From assembly GCF_022344005.1 (NCBI RefSeq), contig NZ_CP092189.1:1-64000 (forward strand): a stretch of 64,000 bases of DNA, in the 5' to 3' direction. Below are positions 55,545 to 64,000 of this stretch, in pieces; position 1 is the first letter of the stretch; every line of letters begins with the position of its first letter. Origin of the DNA: Deinococcus sp. KNUC1210 (GTDB lineage: Bacteria; Deinococcota; Deinococci; Deinococcales; Deinococcaceae). A program made the position numbers and the translations under genes. The notes under the pieces were generated by a model. The model saw only the letters and a list, made by a program, of their open reading frames with translations, did not search any database and was not told the DNA's origin.

Positions 55545-57023
55545 ATGTCACACGAAGCAGGAGCCACCACCTTCGTTCGCTCGCCGGAATACAGCGAGCG
55601 CCTGTACAACGAAGACCTCGCGCCGCTGCGCCCGCAGACCTGGAGCAGTTACAACATCTTCGCGTTCTGGATGAGCGACGTTCACAGCGTGGGCGGCTAC
55701 GTCTTCGCCGGAAGCCTGTTCGCGCTGGGCCTGAACGCCTGGCAGGTGCTGGTGGCGCTGCTGCTGGGCATCGGACTGGTCAACGTGTTCGCCAACCTGA
55801 TCGCGCGGCCCAGCCAGCAGGCCGGGGTTCCGTACCCGGTCATCTGCCGCATGACCTTCGGCGTGTTCGGAGCCAACATCCCCGCCATCATCCGGGGCCT
55901 GATTGCGGTGGCGTGGTACGGCATTCAGACCTATCTGGCCTCTGCGGCCTTCACAGTGGTGCTCCTGCGCTTCTTTCCCGGTCTGAAGTCGCTGAACGAC
56001 ACGCACTTTCTGGGCCTGTCGCTGCTCGGCTGGACGGGCTTCATGGTGATGTGGGTACTTCAGGCGCTGGTGTTCTGGTTCGGCATGAACGCCATCTGGC
56101 GCTTCATCGATTTCGCGGGGCCTGCGGTGTACGTGGTCATGATCGCGCTCGCCATCTGGATGGTCTCGCGCGTGGGCTGGAGCCACATCAACTTCAACCT
56201 TGCCGACGTGAAATTCAGCGGCAGCGCGGCCATCTTTCCCTTCGTCACCGCCGTGGCGCTGGTGGTGTCGTACTTCAGCGGCCCGATGCTGAATTTCGGT
56301 GACTTCTCGCGCTACGGCAAATCGTTCGGCGCGGTCAAGCGGGGCAACTTCTGGGGCCTGCCCGTCAATTTTCTGGTGTTCTCGGTGCTCACGGTCATCA
56401 CCACCTCGGCCACGCTGCCGCTGTTCCACGAGGTCATCACCGACCCGATTGCGATGGTGTCGCGCATCGACAATACCACCGCCGTGGTGCTGGGCGCCCT
56501 GACATTCATGCTGGCGACCATCGGCATCAACATCGTCGCCAACTTCGTTTCCCCGGCCTTCGACTTCTCGAACGTCGCGCCGAACCGGATCAGCTGGCGC
56601 ACCGGGGGCTTCATCGCGGCGGTGGCGGCCATCTTCATCACGCCCTGGAATCTGTACAACTCGCCCGCCGTGATCCACTTCACCCTCGACACGCTGGCGT
56701 CGTTCATCGGGCCACTGTTCGGCATCATCCTGCTCGATTTCTATCTGGTCAAGCGCGGTCAGATTCACCTCGACTCGCTGTATATCGCCAATCCCAACAG
56801 CCGCTACTGGTATCAGAACGGCGTGAACCGGGCAGCAGTCTGGGCGCTGGTCCCCGCCGTGCTGGTCGGCCTCGCCATCACCTTCATTCCCGGCCTCTCC
56901 GGTCTCGCCAACTTCGCGTGGTTCATCGGTGTGGCGCTGGGCGCGGTGTTCTACTACTTCACCTCGGCGGCGGAACGCGCCAGCAGCGTGCAGGTGAGTG
57001 TGCAGCCGATCATCGGGGACTGA
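55545..57023 (+). CDS. NCS1-family nucleobase/allantoin permease
   Basis: A 492-residue membrane transporter with about twelve helices. NCS1 landmarks are YNEDLAPLRPQTWSSYNIFAFWMSDVHSVGGYVFAGSLF, ARPSQQAGVPYPVICRMTFGVFGANIPAIIRGLIAVAWYGIQTYLAS, and FSGPMLNFGDFSRYGKS. These match the allantoin/hydantoin (Mhp1/PucI) branch. An AGGAGGG site precedes ATG 55545. Next to an allantoinase gene, allantoin is the most likely substrate. Confidence 0.92.
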   Translation: MSHEAGATTFVRSPEYSERLYNEDLAPLRPQTWSSYNIFAFWMSDVHSVGGYVFAGSLFALGLNAWQVLVALLLGIGLVNVFANLIARPSQQAGVPYPVICRMTFGVFGANIPAIIRGLIAVAWYGIQTYLASAAFTVVLLRFFPGLKSLNDTHFLGLSLLGWTGFMVMWVLQALVFWFGMNAIWRFIDFAGPAVYVVMIALAIWMVSRVGWSHINFNLADVKFSGSAAIFPFVTAVALVVSYFSGPMLNFGDFSRYGKSFGAVKRGNFWGLPVNFLVFSVLTVITTSATLPLFHEVITDPIAMVSRIDNTTAVVLGALTFMLATIGINIVANFVSPAFDFSNVAPNRISWRTGGFIAAVAAIFITPWNLYNSPAVIHFTLDTLASFIGPLFGIILLDFYLVKRGQIHLDSLYIANPNSRYWYQNGVNRAAVWALVPAVLVGLAITFIPGLSGLANFAWFIGVALGAVFYYFTSAAERASSVQVSVQPIIGD

Positions 57024-57181
57024 AGCGGGGCGGGTAAGGTCAGCGGCTGCCTGAACCCCTGACGCTCGCCAGTATTCAGACCGGATCACCCACAGTCTCG
57101 TCATCCAGGATCACGTCCCGGCTCAGCCCTCATCCGGCTGGGCCGCTGTTCATCCGGCCATTTTTCTCGCTGAGGTACACT

Positions 57182-58624
57182 ATGACTATTCCCGTGCCCG
57201 CCCTTCCCGCCGTCACCGCTGCCAAATTGTCCACCCTCGACCTGCTGGTGGTGGGCGCAGAGGTGGTCACGCCGGACCGACTTCTGCGGGCGAATCTGGG
57301 TGTGCTGGATGGGCGGGTGGCATTTCTGGGCCACGAGCGTCCAGCGGCGCGAACCGTGGTGGATGCCAGTGGTCTGACGGTGCTGCCGGGCGGCGTCGAT
57401 CTGCACGTGCATTTCAGCGAGCCGGGGCGCACCCACTGGGAAGGCTGGGCGTGTGGCAGCCGGGCGGCGGCGGCGGGCGGCGTCACCACGGTGGTCGATA
57501 TGCCGCTGAATGCCGTGCCCGCCACCACCGATGCGGCGGCGTTCGCGCTGAAACGGCAGGCGGGCGAGGTGCAGTCGCTGGTCGATTTTGCGCTCTGGGG
57601 TGGTCTGGTCGAGAACAATCTGGCCGAGCTGGACGGGCTGTGGACGGCAGGTGCGGTGGGCTTCAAGGCGTTTATGCTCGACACCCACGACCCCACCTTT
57701 CCGCATGCTCCAGACGGACTGCTGCTGGACGGCATGCGCCAGATTGCACGGCTGGGTGGCACGCTGGCGGTTCATGCCGAACACACGGCACTGATCGAGT
57801 ACCGCCAGCGGCGCTTGCAGGCGGCGGGCAGGCAGGACCCGCAGGCGTGGCTGGAGGCGCACGATCCCCTTCAGGAGCGCGAAGCGATTCGCCGGGCGCT
57901 GCTGTATGCCGCCGAGACTGGCTGTGCGCTGCACGTCGTTCACGTCAGCATTCCTGAGGGAGTGGCCGATATCGTGGCGGCGAGGCAGGCGGGGCAGCGC
58001 GTCACCTTCGAACTCTGCGCCCACCACCTCCTCCTGAGCGATCAGGATTTTGTTCGGCAGGGAATGGAAGCCAAATGTGCGCCTCCGCTGCGTGACCGTG
58101 CCCGCATCGAGGCGCTGTGGGACTGGGTGGCGTCGGGCGAGGTGGACGCGCTCACCTCGGACCATTCGCCCTGCCCCGCCGCCGACAAGCAGGGACCGGA
58201 CGTATGGCGCGGCTGGGGCGGCATCACGGGTGTGCAGAGCCTGATGCCCGCCGTGCTGGGCGAGGGGCTGCGGCGCGGGTTGCCTCTGCCGCTGCTGTGC
58301 CGCCTGCTCAGCGAAACTCCGGCGCGGCTGGCGGGTCTGGAGGAGCGTAAAGGCACGCTGCAACTGGGGGCCGACGCCGATTTCGTGCTGTTGCGCCAGA
58401 ACGCCCCCTGGACGCTGGCGCAGCGGCACCTGCACTCGCGCTGGCCTCATTCGGCGTGGGTGGGGCACGAATTCGGGGTGCAGCTGGAGGCGGTCTATCT
58501 GCGCGGAGAGCGCGTCGCCGTGCAGCAGGAACCGGGCCAGATGCGGCTGTCGGCCCAACCTTCAGGGCGCTGGCTGCGCCGATCTGGGGTGGCTTCACCG
58601 TCCGTTCCCGGCGCTGATCTTTAG
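57182..58624 (+). CDS. allB: Allantoinase
   Basis: A 480-residue cyclic amidohydrolase that opens allantoin to allantoate. Metal ligands: DLHVHFSEPGRTHWEGW, carbamylated Lys in VGFKAFMLD, His in LAVHAEHTAL and VVHVSIPEG, Asp in LTSDHSPCP. The stretch AAAAGGVTTVVDMPLNAVPATT is typical of allantoinases rather than dihydropyrimidinases. It is 158 bases after the permease, with GAGG before ATG 57182. A TACACT directly before the ATG could be a -10, but too close. Confidence 0.92.
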   Translation: MTIPVPALPAVTAAKLSTLDLLVVGAEVVTPDRLLRANLGVLDGRVAFLGHERPAARTVVDASGLTVLPGGVDLHVHFSEPGRTHWEGWACGSRAAAAGGVTTVVDMPLNAVPATTDAAAFALKRQAGEVQSLVDFALWGGLVENNLAELDGLWTAGAVGFKAFMLDTHDPTFPHAPDGLLLDGMRQIARLGGTLAVHAEHTALIEYRQRRLQAAGRQDPQAWLEAHDPLQEREAIRRALLYAAETGCALHVVHVSIPEGVADIVAARQAGQRVTFELCAHHLLLSDQDFVRQGMEAKCAPPLRDRARIEALWDWVASGEVDALTSDHSPCPAADKQGPDVWRGWGGITGVQSLMPAVLGEGLRRGLPLPLLCRLLSETPARLAGLEERKGTLQLGADADFVLLRQNAPWTLAQRHLHSRWPHSAWVGHEFGVQLEAVYLRGERVAVQQEPGQMRLSAQPSGRWLRRSGVASPSVPGADL

Positions 58625-58691
58625 ACAATCCGATTATTCCGCACGCTTTCTCCTCAGAAGCGGCCCGGCGGATTACAGTGGACGTACCACC

Positions 58692-59471
58692 ATGTTAAGT
58701 ACCGTATCGAGAGCCTTCGAGGTTCTATCTCTATTTACTCCGGACGAGTCTCAATGGGGCGCGACGGGCGTGGCGCGTCGGCTGGATCTTTCCAAGTCGA
58801 GCGCCCACGATCTGCTCAGATCGCTGTGGGAACTGGGCATGCTGGAGCGGCAGCCCGGCGGCCAGTATCACCTGGGGCTGGGGCTGTTGGCGCTGTCGCA
58901 GCAGGTCGCGTCGGTGCAGCCCTGGCTGGGTGCGGCGCGGCGCGAGATGGCGGCGCTGGCCCATCAGACCGGCGAAATCATCCATCTCAGCGTGCTTCAT
59001 CACGGGTCGTTGCTGCACCTGGAAGACGCCCATCCACCGGGCGGCGGAGAGGTGCTGGGTGTGCCGCCGCCCGGTCTGGCCTCGGCGCAGGTGCCGCCCC
59101 AGTGCAGCGCGATGGGCAAGGCGCTGCTCTCGGCGCTGCCCTGGCCGCAGGTGCTGGAACTGATTCAGCGTCAGGGGCTGGGCAGCCTGACTGTCAATTC
59201 CATCAACACCGCCGACGAGTTGCAGACCGAATTGCAGCGCGTCCGGGAGCGCGGCTACGCCTACGATGTCGAGGAAGCCTTTCCCGGCGTGTGCTGTATC
59301 GCTGTGCCGGTGCGTGGCGCGGGCGGGCAGGTCAAGGCGGCCATGAGCATGTCGGTGCCCAGCCCCCGTTTTGCCCAGCTCAAGCAGGAACGCCGCGCAC
59401 AGCTCCTGGAGGCGGGATATCACCTGGAACGCGTGCTGAACGCAGAAGAAGCTCTCCTGATGGCCCAGTAG
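58692..59471 (+). CDS. IclR-family transcriptional regulator
   Basis: A 259-residue regulator. The N-terminal helix-turn-helix is SRAFEVLSLFTPDESQWGATGVARRLDLSKSSAHDLLRSLWELGML, and the C-terminal IclR effector domain has PPQCSAMGKALLSAL, RERGYAYDVEEAFPGVCCIAVPVRGAGGQVKAAMSMSVP. It follows allB and precedes the 2-oxoacid dehydrogenase operon in the same direction, so it could regulate either; E. coli AllR of allantoin metabolism is IclR-type. The first dozen codons are AT-rich, unlike the rest. TACAGT at 58674-58679 may be its -10. Confidence 0.92.
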   Translation: MLSTVSRAFEVLSLFTPDESQWGATGVARRLDLSKSSAHDLLRSLWELGMLERQPGGQYHLGLGLLALSQQVASVQPWLGAARREMAALAHQTGEIIHLSVLHHGSLLHLEDAHPPGGGEVLGVPPPGLASAQVPPQCSAMGKALLSALPWPQVLELIQRQGLGSLTVNSINTADELQTELQRVRERGYAYDVEEAFPGVCCIAVPVRGAGGQVKAAMSMSVPSPRFAQLKQERRAQLLEAGYHLERVLNAEEALLMAQ

Positions 59472-59575
59472 TCCAGAAACCCGGAATTCAGGGAACACAG
59501 CAGAGGAGAGGAGCAGTCGCCAGTGGAAACGGTGCCTGTCAGCCCTCGTCTGTCTGTGTCTCCCGAAGGAGTGTC

Positions 59576-60685
59576 ATGACCCTTACCACCGATCCACGTC
59601 TGGACGGCACCTTCTGTATCCTGGAAGCAGACGGCACGCCCCGACAGCCGCACTTGATCCCGGATGACGCGGCAGCGCTGCGGATGTACCGTGCCATGCG
59701 CCGCGCCCGCCTCTTCGATGAACGCGCTCTGGTGTTGCAGCGGCAGGGTCGCCTCGGGGTGTATCCGCTGTTCGGCGGCATGGAGGCGACCCAGGTCGGA
59801 GCGGTGCTGGCGCTCAATCCTCCGCACGACTGGCTGGCCCCGACCTACCGGGGCAGCGGAACGGCGCTGGCCTACGGACTGCCGATGCACAAGCTGATTT
59901 CGACGTGGCGCGGGCATCCGGACGGCTTCCGCATGAACCCGGAGCAGCATCTGTTGCCGTTCTACACACCGATTGCCAATCAGCTGCCACACGCGGCGGG
60001 CATCGCACTGGCCGAAAAACGTCTTGCGGCACGAGAAGGGCGAGATCCTCACGTCGTGCTCGCCTTCGTGGGCGACGGCGGCACCTCCGAAGGCGACTTT
60101 CACATAGGTCTGAATTTCGCGGGGGCGTACCGCGTTCCTGCCGTCTTCGTCATCGAGAACAACGGCTGGGCCATCAGCACGCCGACGCAGCTTCAGACCG
60201 CCGCAACAACACTGGCGTCACGCGGCGAGGGCTATGGCATTCCCGCCGTGCGGGTGGACGGAAACGATCTGCTGGCAGTGCATCACGTGGTCAAGGAGGC
60301 CGTGTCGCGGGCGCGGAGTGGCGGTGGGCCGACGCTGATCGAGGCCATCACCTACCGGGTTCTGCCGCACACCTCCAGCGACGACCCGGCCCGCTACCAC
60401 CGCACAGAAGACGCGGCTCAGGCCGAGTACTGGCGGCAGCACCGCGACCCTGGCCAGCGGCTGCGGGCGTATCTGGGTGGGCGCGGTCTGTGGACGGACG
60501 ACCTCGAACAGCAGCTCGTTGCCGAGGTGGAAGAGGAGCTGCGTGACGCGCTGGTACAGGCCGACGCCGCGCCCGGTATCGAGCCGTGGGAGCTGCTGGA
60601 GCACGTATTCGAGGTGCCCACGCCCGACCTGAAAGAACAGCAGGCCGAACTGCGGGCGCTGCACGAAGTAGGAGGACGACCATGA
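59576..60685 (+). CDS. 2-oxoacid dehydrogenase E1 alpha subunit (branched-chain type)
   Basis: A 369-residue thiamine-diphosphate enzyme subunit. The TPP/Mg motif is [19 protein letters not shown]... with NNGWAISTP, and the phosphorylation-loop-like region is [17 protein letters not shown]. The N-terminal [27 protein letters not shown] is typical of branched-chain 2-oxoacid dehydrogenase E1 alpha. Start ATG 59576 follows AAGGAG; a longer open frame upstream shadows the iclR gene. It overlaps the E1 beta start by ATGA. The E1 pair decarboxylates 2-oxoacids and hands the acyl group to E2. Confidence 0.93.
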   Translation: MTLTTDPRLDGTFCILEADGTPRQPHLIPDDAAALRMYRAMRRARLFDERALVLQRQGRLGVYPLFGGMEATQVGAVLALNPPHDWLAPTYRGSGTALAYGLPMHKLISTWRGHPDGFRMNPEQHLLPFYTPIANQLPHAAGIALAEKRLAAREGRDPHVVLAFVGDGGTSEGDFHIGLNFAGAYRVPAVFVIENNGWAISTPTQLQTAATTLASRGEGYGIPAVRVDGNDLLAVHHVVKEAVSRARSGGGPTLIEAITYRVLPHTSSDDPARYHRTEDAAQAEYWRQHRDPGQRLRAYLGGRGLWTDDLEQQLVAEVEEELRDALVQADAAPGIEPWELLEHVFEVPTPDLKEQQAELRALHEVGGRP

Positions 60686-61673
60686 CGGCTGCTGCCACCC
60701 GCACCCTGACGATGGTTCAGGCGGTACAGGACGCGCTTGCACAGGCGCTGGAGCACGACGACTCCGTGATGTTGTTCGGAGAAGACGTGGGCATGGGCGG
60801 CGTCTTCCGCGCCTCGGATGGACTGCGGGAGCGCTTCGGCGTCGAGCGGGTCTTCGACACCCCTTATCGGAAGCGGGCATCGTGGGCATGGGCATCGGAC
60901 TGGCGCTCGCCGGAATGCGACCGGTTGCCGAGATCCAGTTCGCGGGCTTTCTGTATCCGGCCCTCGAACAGATGGGGGTGCAGCTCGGGCGGTATCGTCA
61001 CCGCACCCAGGGCAGATTCGGCGTTCCAATGGTGATCCGTGCGCCCTACGGCGGCGGCATCCATTCACCGGAACTGCACTCCGAGAGCCCTGAGGGCGTG
61101 GTGGCGGCGCTCCCCGGAATCAAGGTGGTGGTGCCCAGCACGCCCGCCGATGCCAAAGGCCTGCTGCTGTCGGCCATCGCCGACCCCGACCCGGTGATGT
61201 TTTTCGAGAGCATCAAGCTGTACCGCTCGGCACGCGGCGAGGTGCCCACCGGGTACACGCCGCTGCCGCTGGGACAGGCGCAGATTGCTCGCAGCGGCCA
61301 CGACTGCACCGTTCTCTGTTACGGCGGCATGGTCGAGGTCTGTCTGCGGGCAGCGCAGGCGGCCCAGAGCGCAGGCATCGAGGTGGAAGTGATCGACCTG
61401 AGGACGCTGGTGCCGCTCGATCTGGAAACCATCGGCGCGAGTGTTCAGCGCACCGGACGGGTGGTGATCGTGCATGAGGCGGCGCGGCGGATGGGCTTCG
61501 GGGCCGAGCTGAGCGCCCAGATCGCCGAGCGCTGGCTGCCGTCGTTGCAGGCCCCCGTGCTGCGGGTGGCGGGCTGGGACGCGCCCTATCCGCCGTTCAC
61601 CTCTGCCGAGGGAGCGTACCGCCCCGACGCCCGCCGGGTGGCGCTGGCCATTCGCCGCGTGATGGAGTTCTGA
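60682..61673 (+). pseudogene. 2-oxoacid dehydrogenase E1 beta subunit, frame broken once
   Basis: From ATG 60682 (AGGAGG site) the frame reads [29 protein letters not shown] and VERVFDTP, then leaves. The correct frame continues as [55 protein letters not shown] and SIKLYRS. One missing base at the CCCCTT tract 60860-60865 restores [13 protein letters not shown] and 330 residues, the normal length. All family motifs are intact otherwise. It overlaps E1 alpha (ATGA) and the thioesterase (TGATG). Confidence 0.88.
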
Positions 61674-62104
61674 TGCGTCCGGCAGAATCAGGCAGTCAGG
61701 CGGTGCTGGATGTCCAGGTCACGCCCGCCATGACGGTGCAGTTTGCCGAACTGGGGCCACTTCATCCGGTCTACGCTACCTACGAGATTGCCCGCCACTT
61801 CGAGGAGGTGGGGCGCAAACTGCTGCTGCCGCTGCTGGAAGACGGTGAAGAGGGGCTGGGCACAGCGGTCAGTGTGCAGCATCTGGCATCGGCGCTGCCG
61901 GGCATGCGCGTGCGGCATACCGCCACACTCGACCGGCTGGAAGGCCGCCGCCTGTTCGTCAGCGTCACCGCCATTTCTGAACTGGGCGACCTGCTGGCGA
62001 CCGGGTTCACCGAGCAGTACATCAGCACGGCGGCACGCGTCCGGCAGGGCTTTGCCGAGCTGGAAGGCCGCTGGCAGGCACGCGGCGGCAGGGGAGAGGA
62101 ATGA
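61673..62104 (+). CDS. FlK-like hotdog thioesterase within the 2-oxoacid dehydrogenase operon
   Basis: A 143-residue protein resembling fluoroacetyl-CoA thioesterase FlK. The pattern VYATYEIARHFEEVG...LGTAVSVQHLASALPGM fits. Thr36, Glu44 and His70 have the same spacing as the FlK catalytic residues Thr42, Glu50 and His76 (8 and 34 apart). It would hydrolyse an acyl-CoA. Placed between E1 beta and E2 and overlapping both, it may release or proofread branched-chain or short acyl-CoA; the substrate is unknown. The start overlaps the E1 beta stop (TGATG). Confidence 0.85.
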   Translation: MRPAESGSQAVLDVQVTPAMTVQFAELGPLHPVYATYEIARHFEEVGRKLLLPLLEDGEEGLGTAVSVQHLASALPGMRVRHTATLDRLEGRRLFVSVTAISELGDLLATGFTEQYISTAARVRQGFAELEGRWQARGGRGEE

Positions 62105-63486
62105 CGCAGCATGAATTCAGGTTGCCCGCGCTGGCCGAATCGGTGGTGGAAGGCGAAGTGCTGGCGTGGCGGGTGGCAGAAGGCGACCACGTGCAGGAAG
62201 GCCAGAGCGTGCTGGAGCTGATGACCGACAAGGTGACGGTAGAACTGCCTTCTCCCTTCAGCGGGCGGATCGGCAGGCTGCTGGTCGCTGAAGGCGAAGT
62301 GGTGGCCGTGGGCACGGTGCTGGCACTGATCGATGGCGACGAGGTACAGGCGCAGCAACCGCTCGCGCCTCCTGTCGCTGCTTCGGTGCCGCTGCCCGCT
62401 GCCCCGCCGTCTGAGCCCGCTGCCGTCAGCCGGAAGGAAGAGCGCTCGATCATCGAATCGGCCAGTGCTGGCACCGAAGATCCGGCTCTGCTGGCAGCCG
62501 TTTTCGCCGGATTCCAGCGGTCCATTCCTGCTCCCCCTGCCGCAGATGCGCCTGCTCCGGCGCGTGTGCTGGCGGTGCCATCGGCGCGGCAACGGGCCAG
62601 GGAACTGGGCGTTCATCTGCCGGATGTGCGGGGCAGCGGGCCAAACGGCACGGTGCGGCAGGCCGACGTGACGGTGCATCTGGCCCGCCCCGCCGCACCA
62701 GCCAGCACGTCTGCGTCTGCTGGCTGGCCCCCACCCGCTCCGCCCGAGTACCGCACGCCTGCCGGGTCTGAACACCTGGAAACCCGTACACCCTTCAGGG
62801 GTCAGCGGCGGGCGATCAGTCAGGCGCTGCTTGCCAGTACGCTGCACACGGCCCAGACGCACACTGTTCAGGAACTCGACTGCACTGCGCTGATGGCCGA
62901 GCGAAAGGCGCTCCAGCCCGATGCAGAAGCGCTGGGCGTTCGGCTGTCGTATCTGCCGTTCTTCCTGAAGGCGGCGGCGGCAGCGCTGGAGGCTTTTCCG
63001 GCACTGAACAGCAGTCTCGACACCGTGCGCGGCGAGGTGGTCACGAAACGTTTCGTGCATCTGGGGATGGCCGTCAATACCGACGCGGGCCTGATCGTCC
63101 CGGTCCTCCGTGACGTGCCCCACAAGAGCCTGTTGACGCTGGCACGTGAAGTCGTTGATGTGGCCGAACGCGCCCGTCTGGGAACGCTGAAGCCGTCCGA
63201 GATGCAGGATGCCACCTTCACCGTCTCGAATATCGGCGCGGTGGGCGCACTGGTCGGCGTGCCAATCGTGACGCCCCCGGCAGTCGGCATTCTGTCGCTG
63301 CACAGCATCGTCAAGCGGCCCATTGCGGTGGTCCGGGACGGTGAAGACGTGGTGGCTATCCGCCCGATGATGTACCTGACCCTGAGCTTCGATCACCGAC
63401 TGGTGGATGGAGCCGATGCCGCCCGCTTTCTGAGCCGCATGGTTGAACTTCTGGAACAGCCGCGCCGGTTATACCTGCAGATGTAG
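62101..63486 (+). CDS. 2-oxoacid dehydrogenase E2, lipoamide acyltransferase
   Basis: A 461-residue E2 core protein. The lipoyl domain (1-77) has Lys44 in ELMTDKVTVELPSPFSG; a Pro/Ala/Ser linker follows; the E3/E1-binding domain is [22 protein letters not shown] (about 158-195); the catalytic domain ends with LTLSFDHRLVDGADAARFL, the His-Asp active site. The single lipoyl domain and operon context fit branched-chain 2-oxoacid dehydrogenase. No E3 gene follows; the flavin reductase at 22260-23714 is one candidate in the window. ATG 62101 overlaps the thioesterase stop. Confidence 0.93.
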   Translation: MTQHEFRLPALAESVVEGEVLAWRVAEGDHVQEGQSVLELMTDKVTVELPSPFSGRIGRLLVAEGEVVAVGTVLALIDGDEVQAQQPLAPPVAASVPLPAAPPSEPAAVSRKEERSIIESASAGTEDPALLAAVFAGFQRSIPAPPAADAPAPARVLAVPSARQRARELGVHLPDVRGSGPNGTVRQADVTVHLARPAAPASTSASAGWPPPAPPEYRTPAGSEHLETRTPFRGQRRAISQALLASTLHTAQTHTVQELDCTALMAERKALQPDAEALGVRLSYLPFFLKAAAAALEAFPALNSSLDTVRGEVVTKRFVHLGMAVNTDAGLIVPVLRDVPHKSLLTLAREVVDVAERARLGTLKPSEMQDATFTVSNIGAVGALVGVPIVTPPAVGILSLHSIVKRPIAVVRDGEDVVAIRPMMYLTLSFDHRLVDGADAARFLSRMVELLEQPRRLYLQM

Positions 63487-63539
63487 CGTTCGGAAAGCCG
63501 TGCGGCCTGTGCCCCCTGAGCACAACATAGATTTTCACA

Positions 63540-63577
63540 GCAGAGCACCGAACATCAGATGATGCTCGGTGCTCTGC
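63540..63577. terminator. Bidirectional terminator
   Basis: GCAGAGCACCGA (63540-63551) and TCGGTGCTCTGC (63566-63577) form a perfect 12-bp stem with a 14-base loop; TTAATAA follows. It separates E2 from the convergent kinase gene. Confidence 0.8.
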
Positions 63578-63603
63578 TTAATAACTCGTTTGTTCGCTGC
63601 CGC

Positions 63604-64000
63604 TTACTTCGTACCGTCGTACTGATAGGTGTAATAGTACCCAGCCTCGTTGCGGCGCACTTTGTTGAGTACGACACCGATCAGCTTGGTGCTGTTGGTC
63701 TGAACGTCGCGCATGACCCGCTGAATCTCGGGAACAGAGGTTTCCTCGCTCGCCACGACCAGGAGCAGACCATCGGCGTACCGTGCCACCACCAGTGCGT
63801 CGGACACGGCCAGTACCGGCGGCGTATCGATCAACACGATGTCGTAGGCTGTGGCCCACTGCCGGAGCAGACCCGGAAACTTGGCGTCGGTCAGCAGGCT
63901 GGCGGCCCGGCGTCCACTCTCGCCCGCCGGAAGGATGTGAATGCCCTCTCCGACATCGATGGCGCTGGCCTGCTCGGGGTGTTCGAAGGCCAGAGACAGC
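63604..64000 (-). CDS. Capsular/exopolysaccharide tyrosine kinase (BY-kinase), C-terminal part
   Basis: About 131 residues of a protein that begins outside the window. The Walker B-like motif YDIVLIDTPPVLAVSDALVVARYADG and the preceding IHILPAGESGRRAASLLTDAKF are typical of the CpsD/Wzc BY-kinase domain. The C-terminus ends NEAGYYYTYQYDGTK, a tyrosine cluster that such kinases autophosphorylate. It controls polysaccharide polymerisation and export in relatives. The frame reads without breaks to the window edge, and the P-loop lies outside. Confidence 0.9.
   Translation of the reverse strand, partial: LSLAFEHPEQASAIDVGEGIHILPAGESGRRAASLLTDAKFPGLLRQWATAYDIVLIDTPPVLAVSDALVVARYADGLLLVVASEETSVPEIQRVMRDVQTNSTKLIGVVLNKVRRNEAGYYYTYQYDGTK

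Overview
The window looks like chromosomal DNA of a Deinococcus-type bacterium. The sequence is uniformly GC-rich, and it carries a poxvirus-like topoisomerase IB, an HU protein and a primary sigma factor with Lys/Ala/Pro-rich N-terminal tails, and many genes with a TANNNT box 6-7 nt before the start codon, the leaderless arrangement known from Deinococcus. I see no tRNA, rRNA, CRISPR array, insertion sequence or phage gene.

Layout. 1-1884: end of a polyol dehydrogenase gene and an FGGY sugar kinase. 1967-8280: HAD hydrolase, uracil-DNA glycosylase overlapping topoisomerase IB, and a large GAF/HD-GYP/GGDEF protein. 8281-19450: a muropeptide-recycling locus in one direction (AnmK, beta-lactamase-family hydrolase, NagZ, peptide-type ABC binding protein and two permeases, BadF-type amino-sugar kinase, MurQ, GntR-UTRA regulator), with a 19-bp element shared by its two control regions. 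19614-34099: housekeeping and stress genes (diheme cytochrome c, beta-lactamase-fold protein, flavin disulfide reductase, PPP-type phosphatase, GGDEF protein, RpoD, HU, aldo/keto reductase, alpha/beta hydrolase, ThuA plus Gfo/Idh pair). 34332-35033: a jacalin-like lectin with a basic tail.

35108-45389: a sugar-acid locus. On the minus strand run LacI regulator, 2-hydroxyacid dehydrogenase, idonate-type dehydrogenase, ribose-type ABC transporter, then cupin, SMP-30 lactonase and a beta-hydroxyacid dehydrogenase. A divergent gluconate 5-dehydrogenase-type SDR lies on the plus strand. 46611-51332: branched-chain amino acid ABC transporter livJHMGF. 51424-54459: multidomain GH13 amylase lipoprotein. 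54573-58624: FCD-GntR regulator, NCS1 permease and allantoinase (allantoin use). 58692-63486: IclR regulator and a branched-chain 2-oxoacid dehydrogenase operon with an embedded FlK-like thioesterase. 63604-end: C-terminus of a tyrosine kinase of the capsule/BY type.

Five genes (HAD, GGDEF, sugar ABC ATPase, LivF, E1 beta) are each broken by a single-base indel, and AnmK probably is too. Five of these six are one base short in or beside a short G/C run while the rest of each frame is intact, so sequencing or assembly error is more likely than decay.
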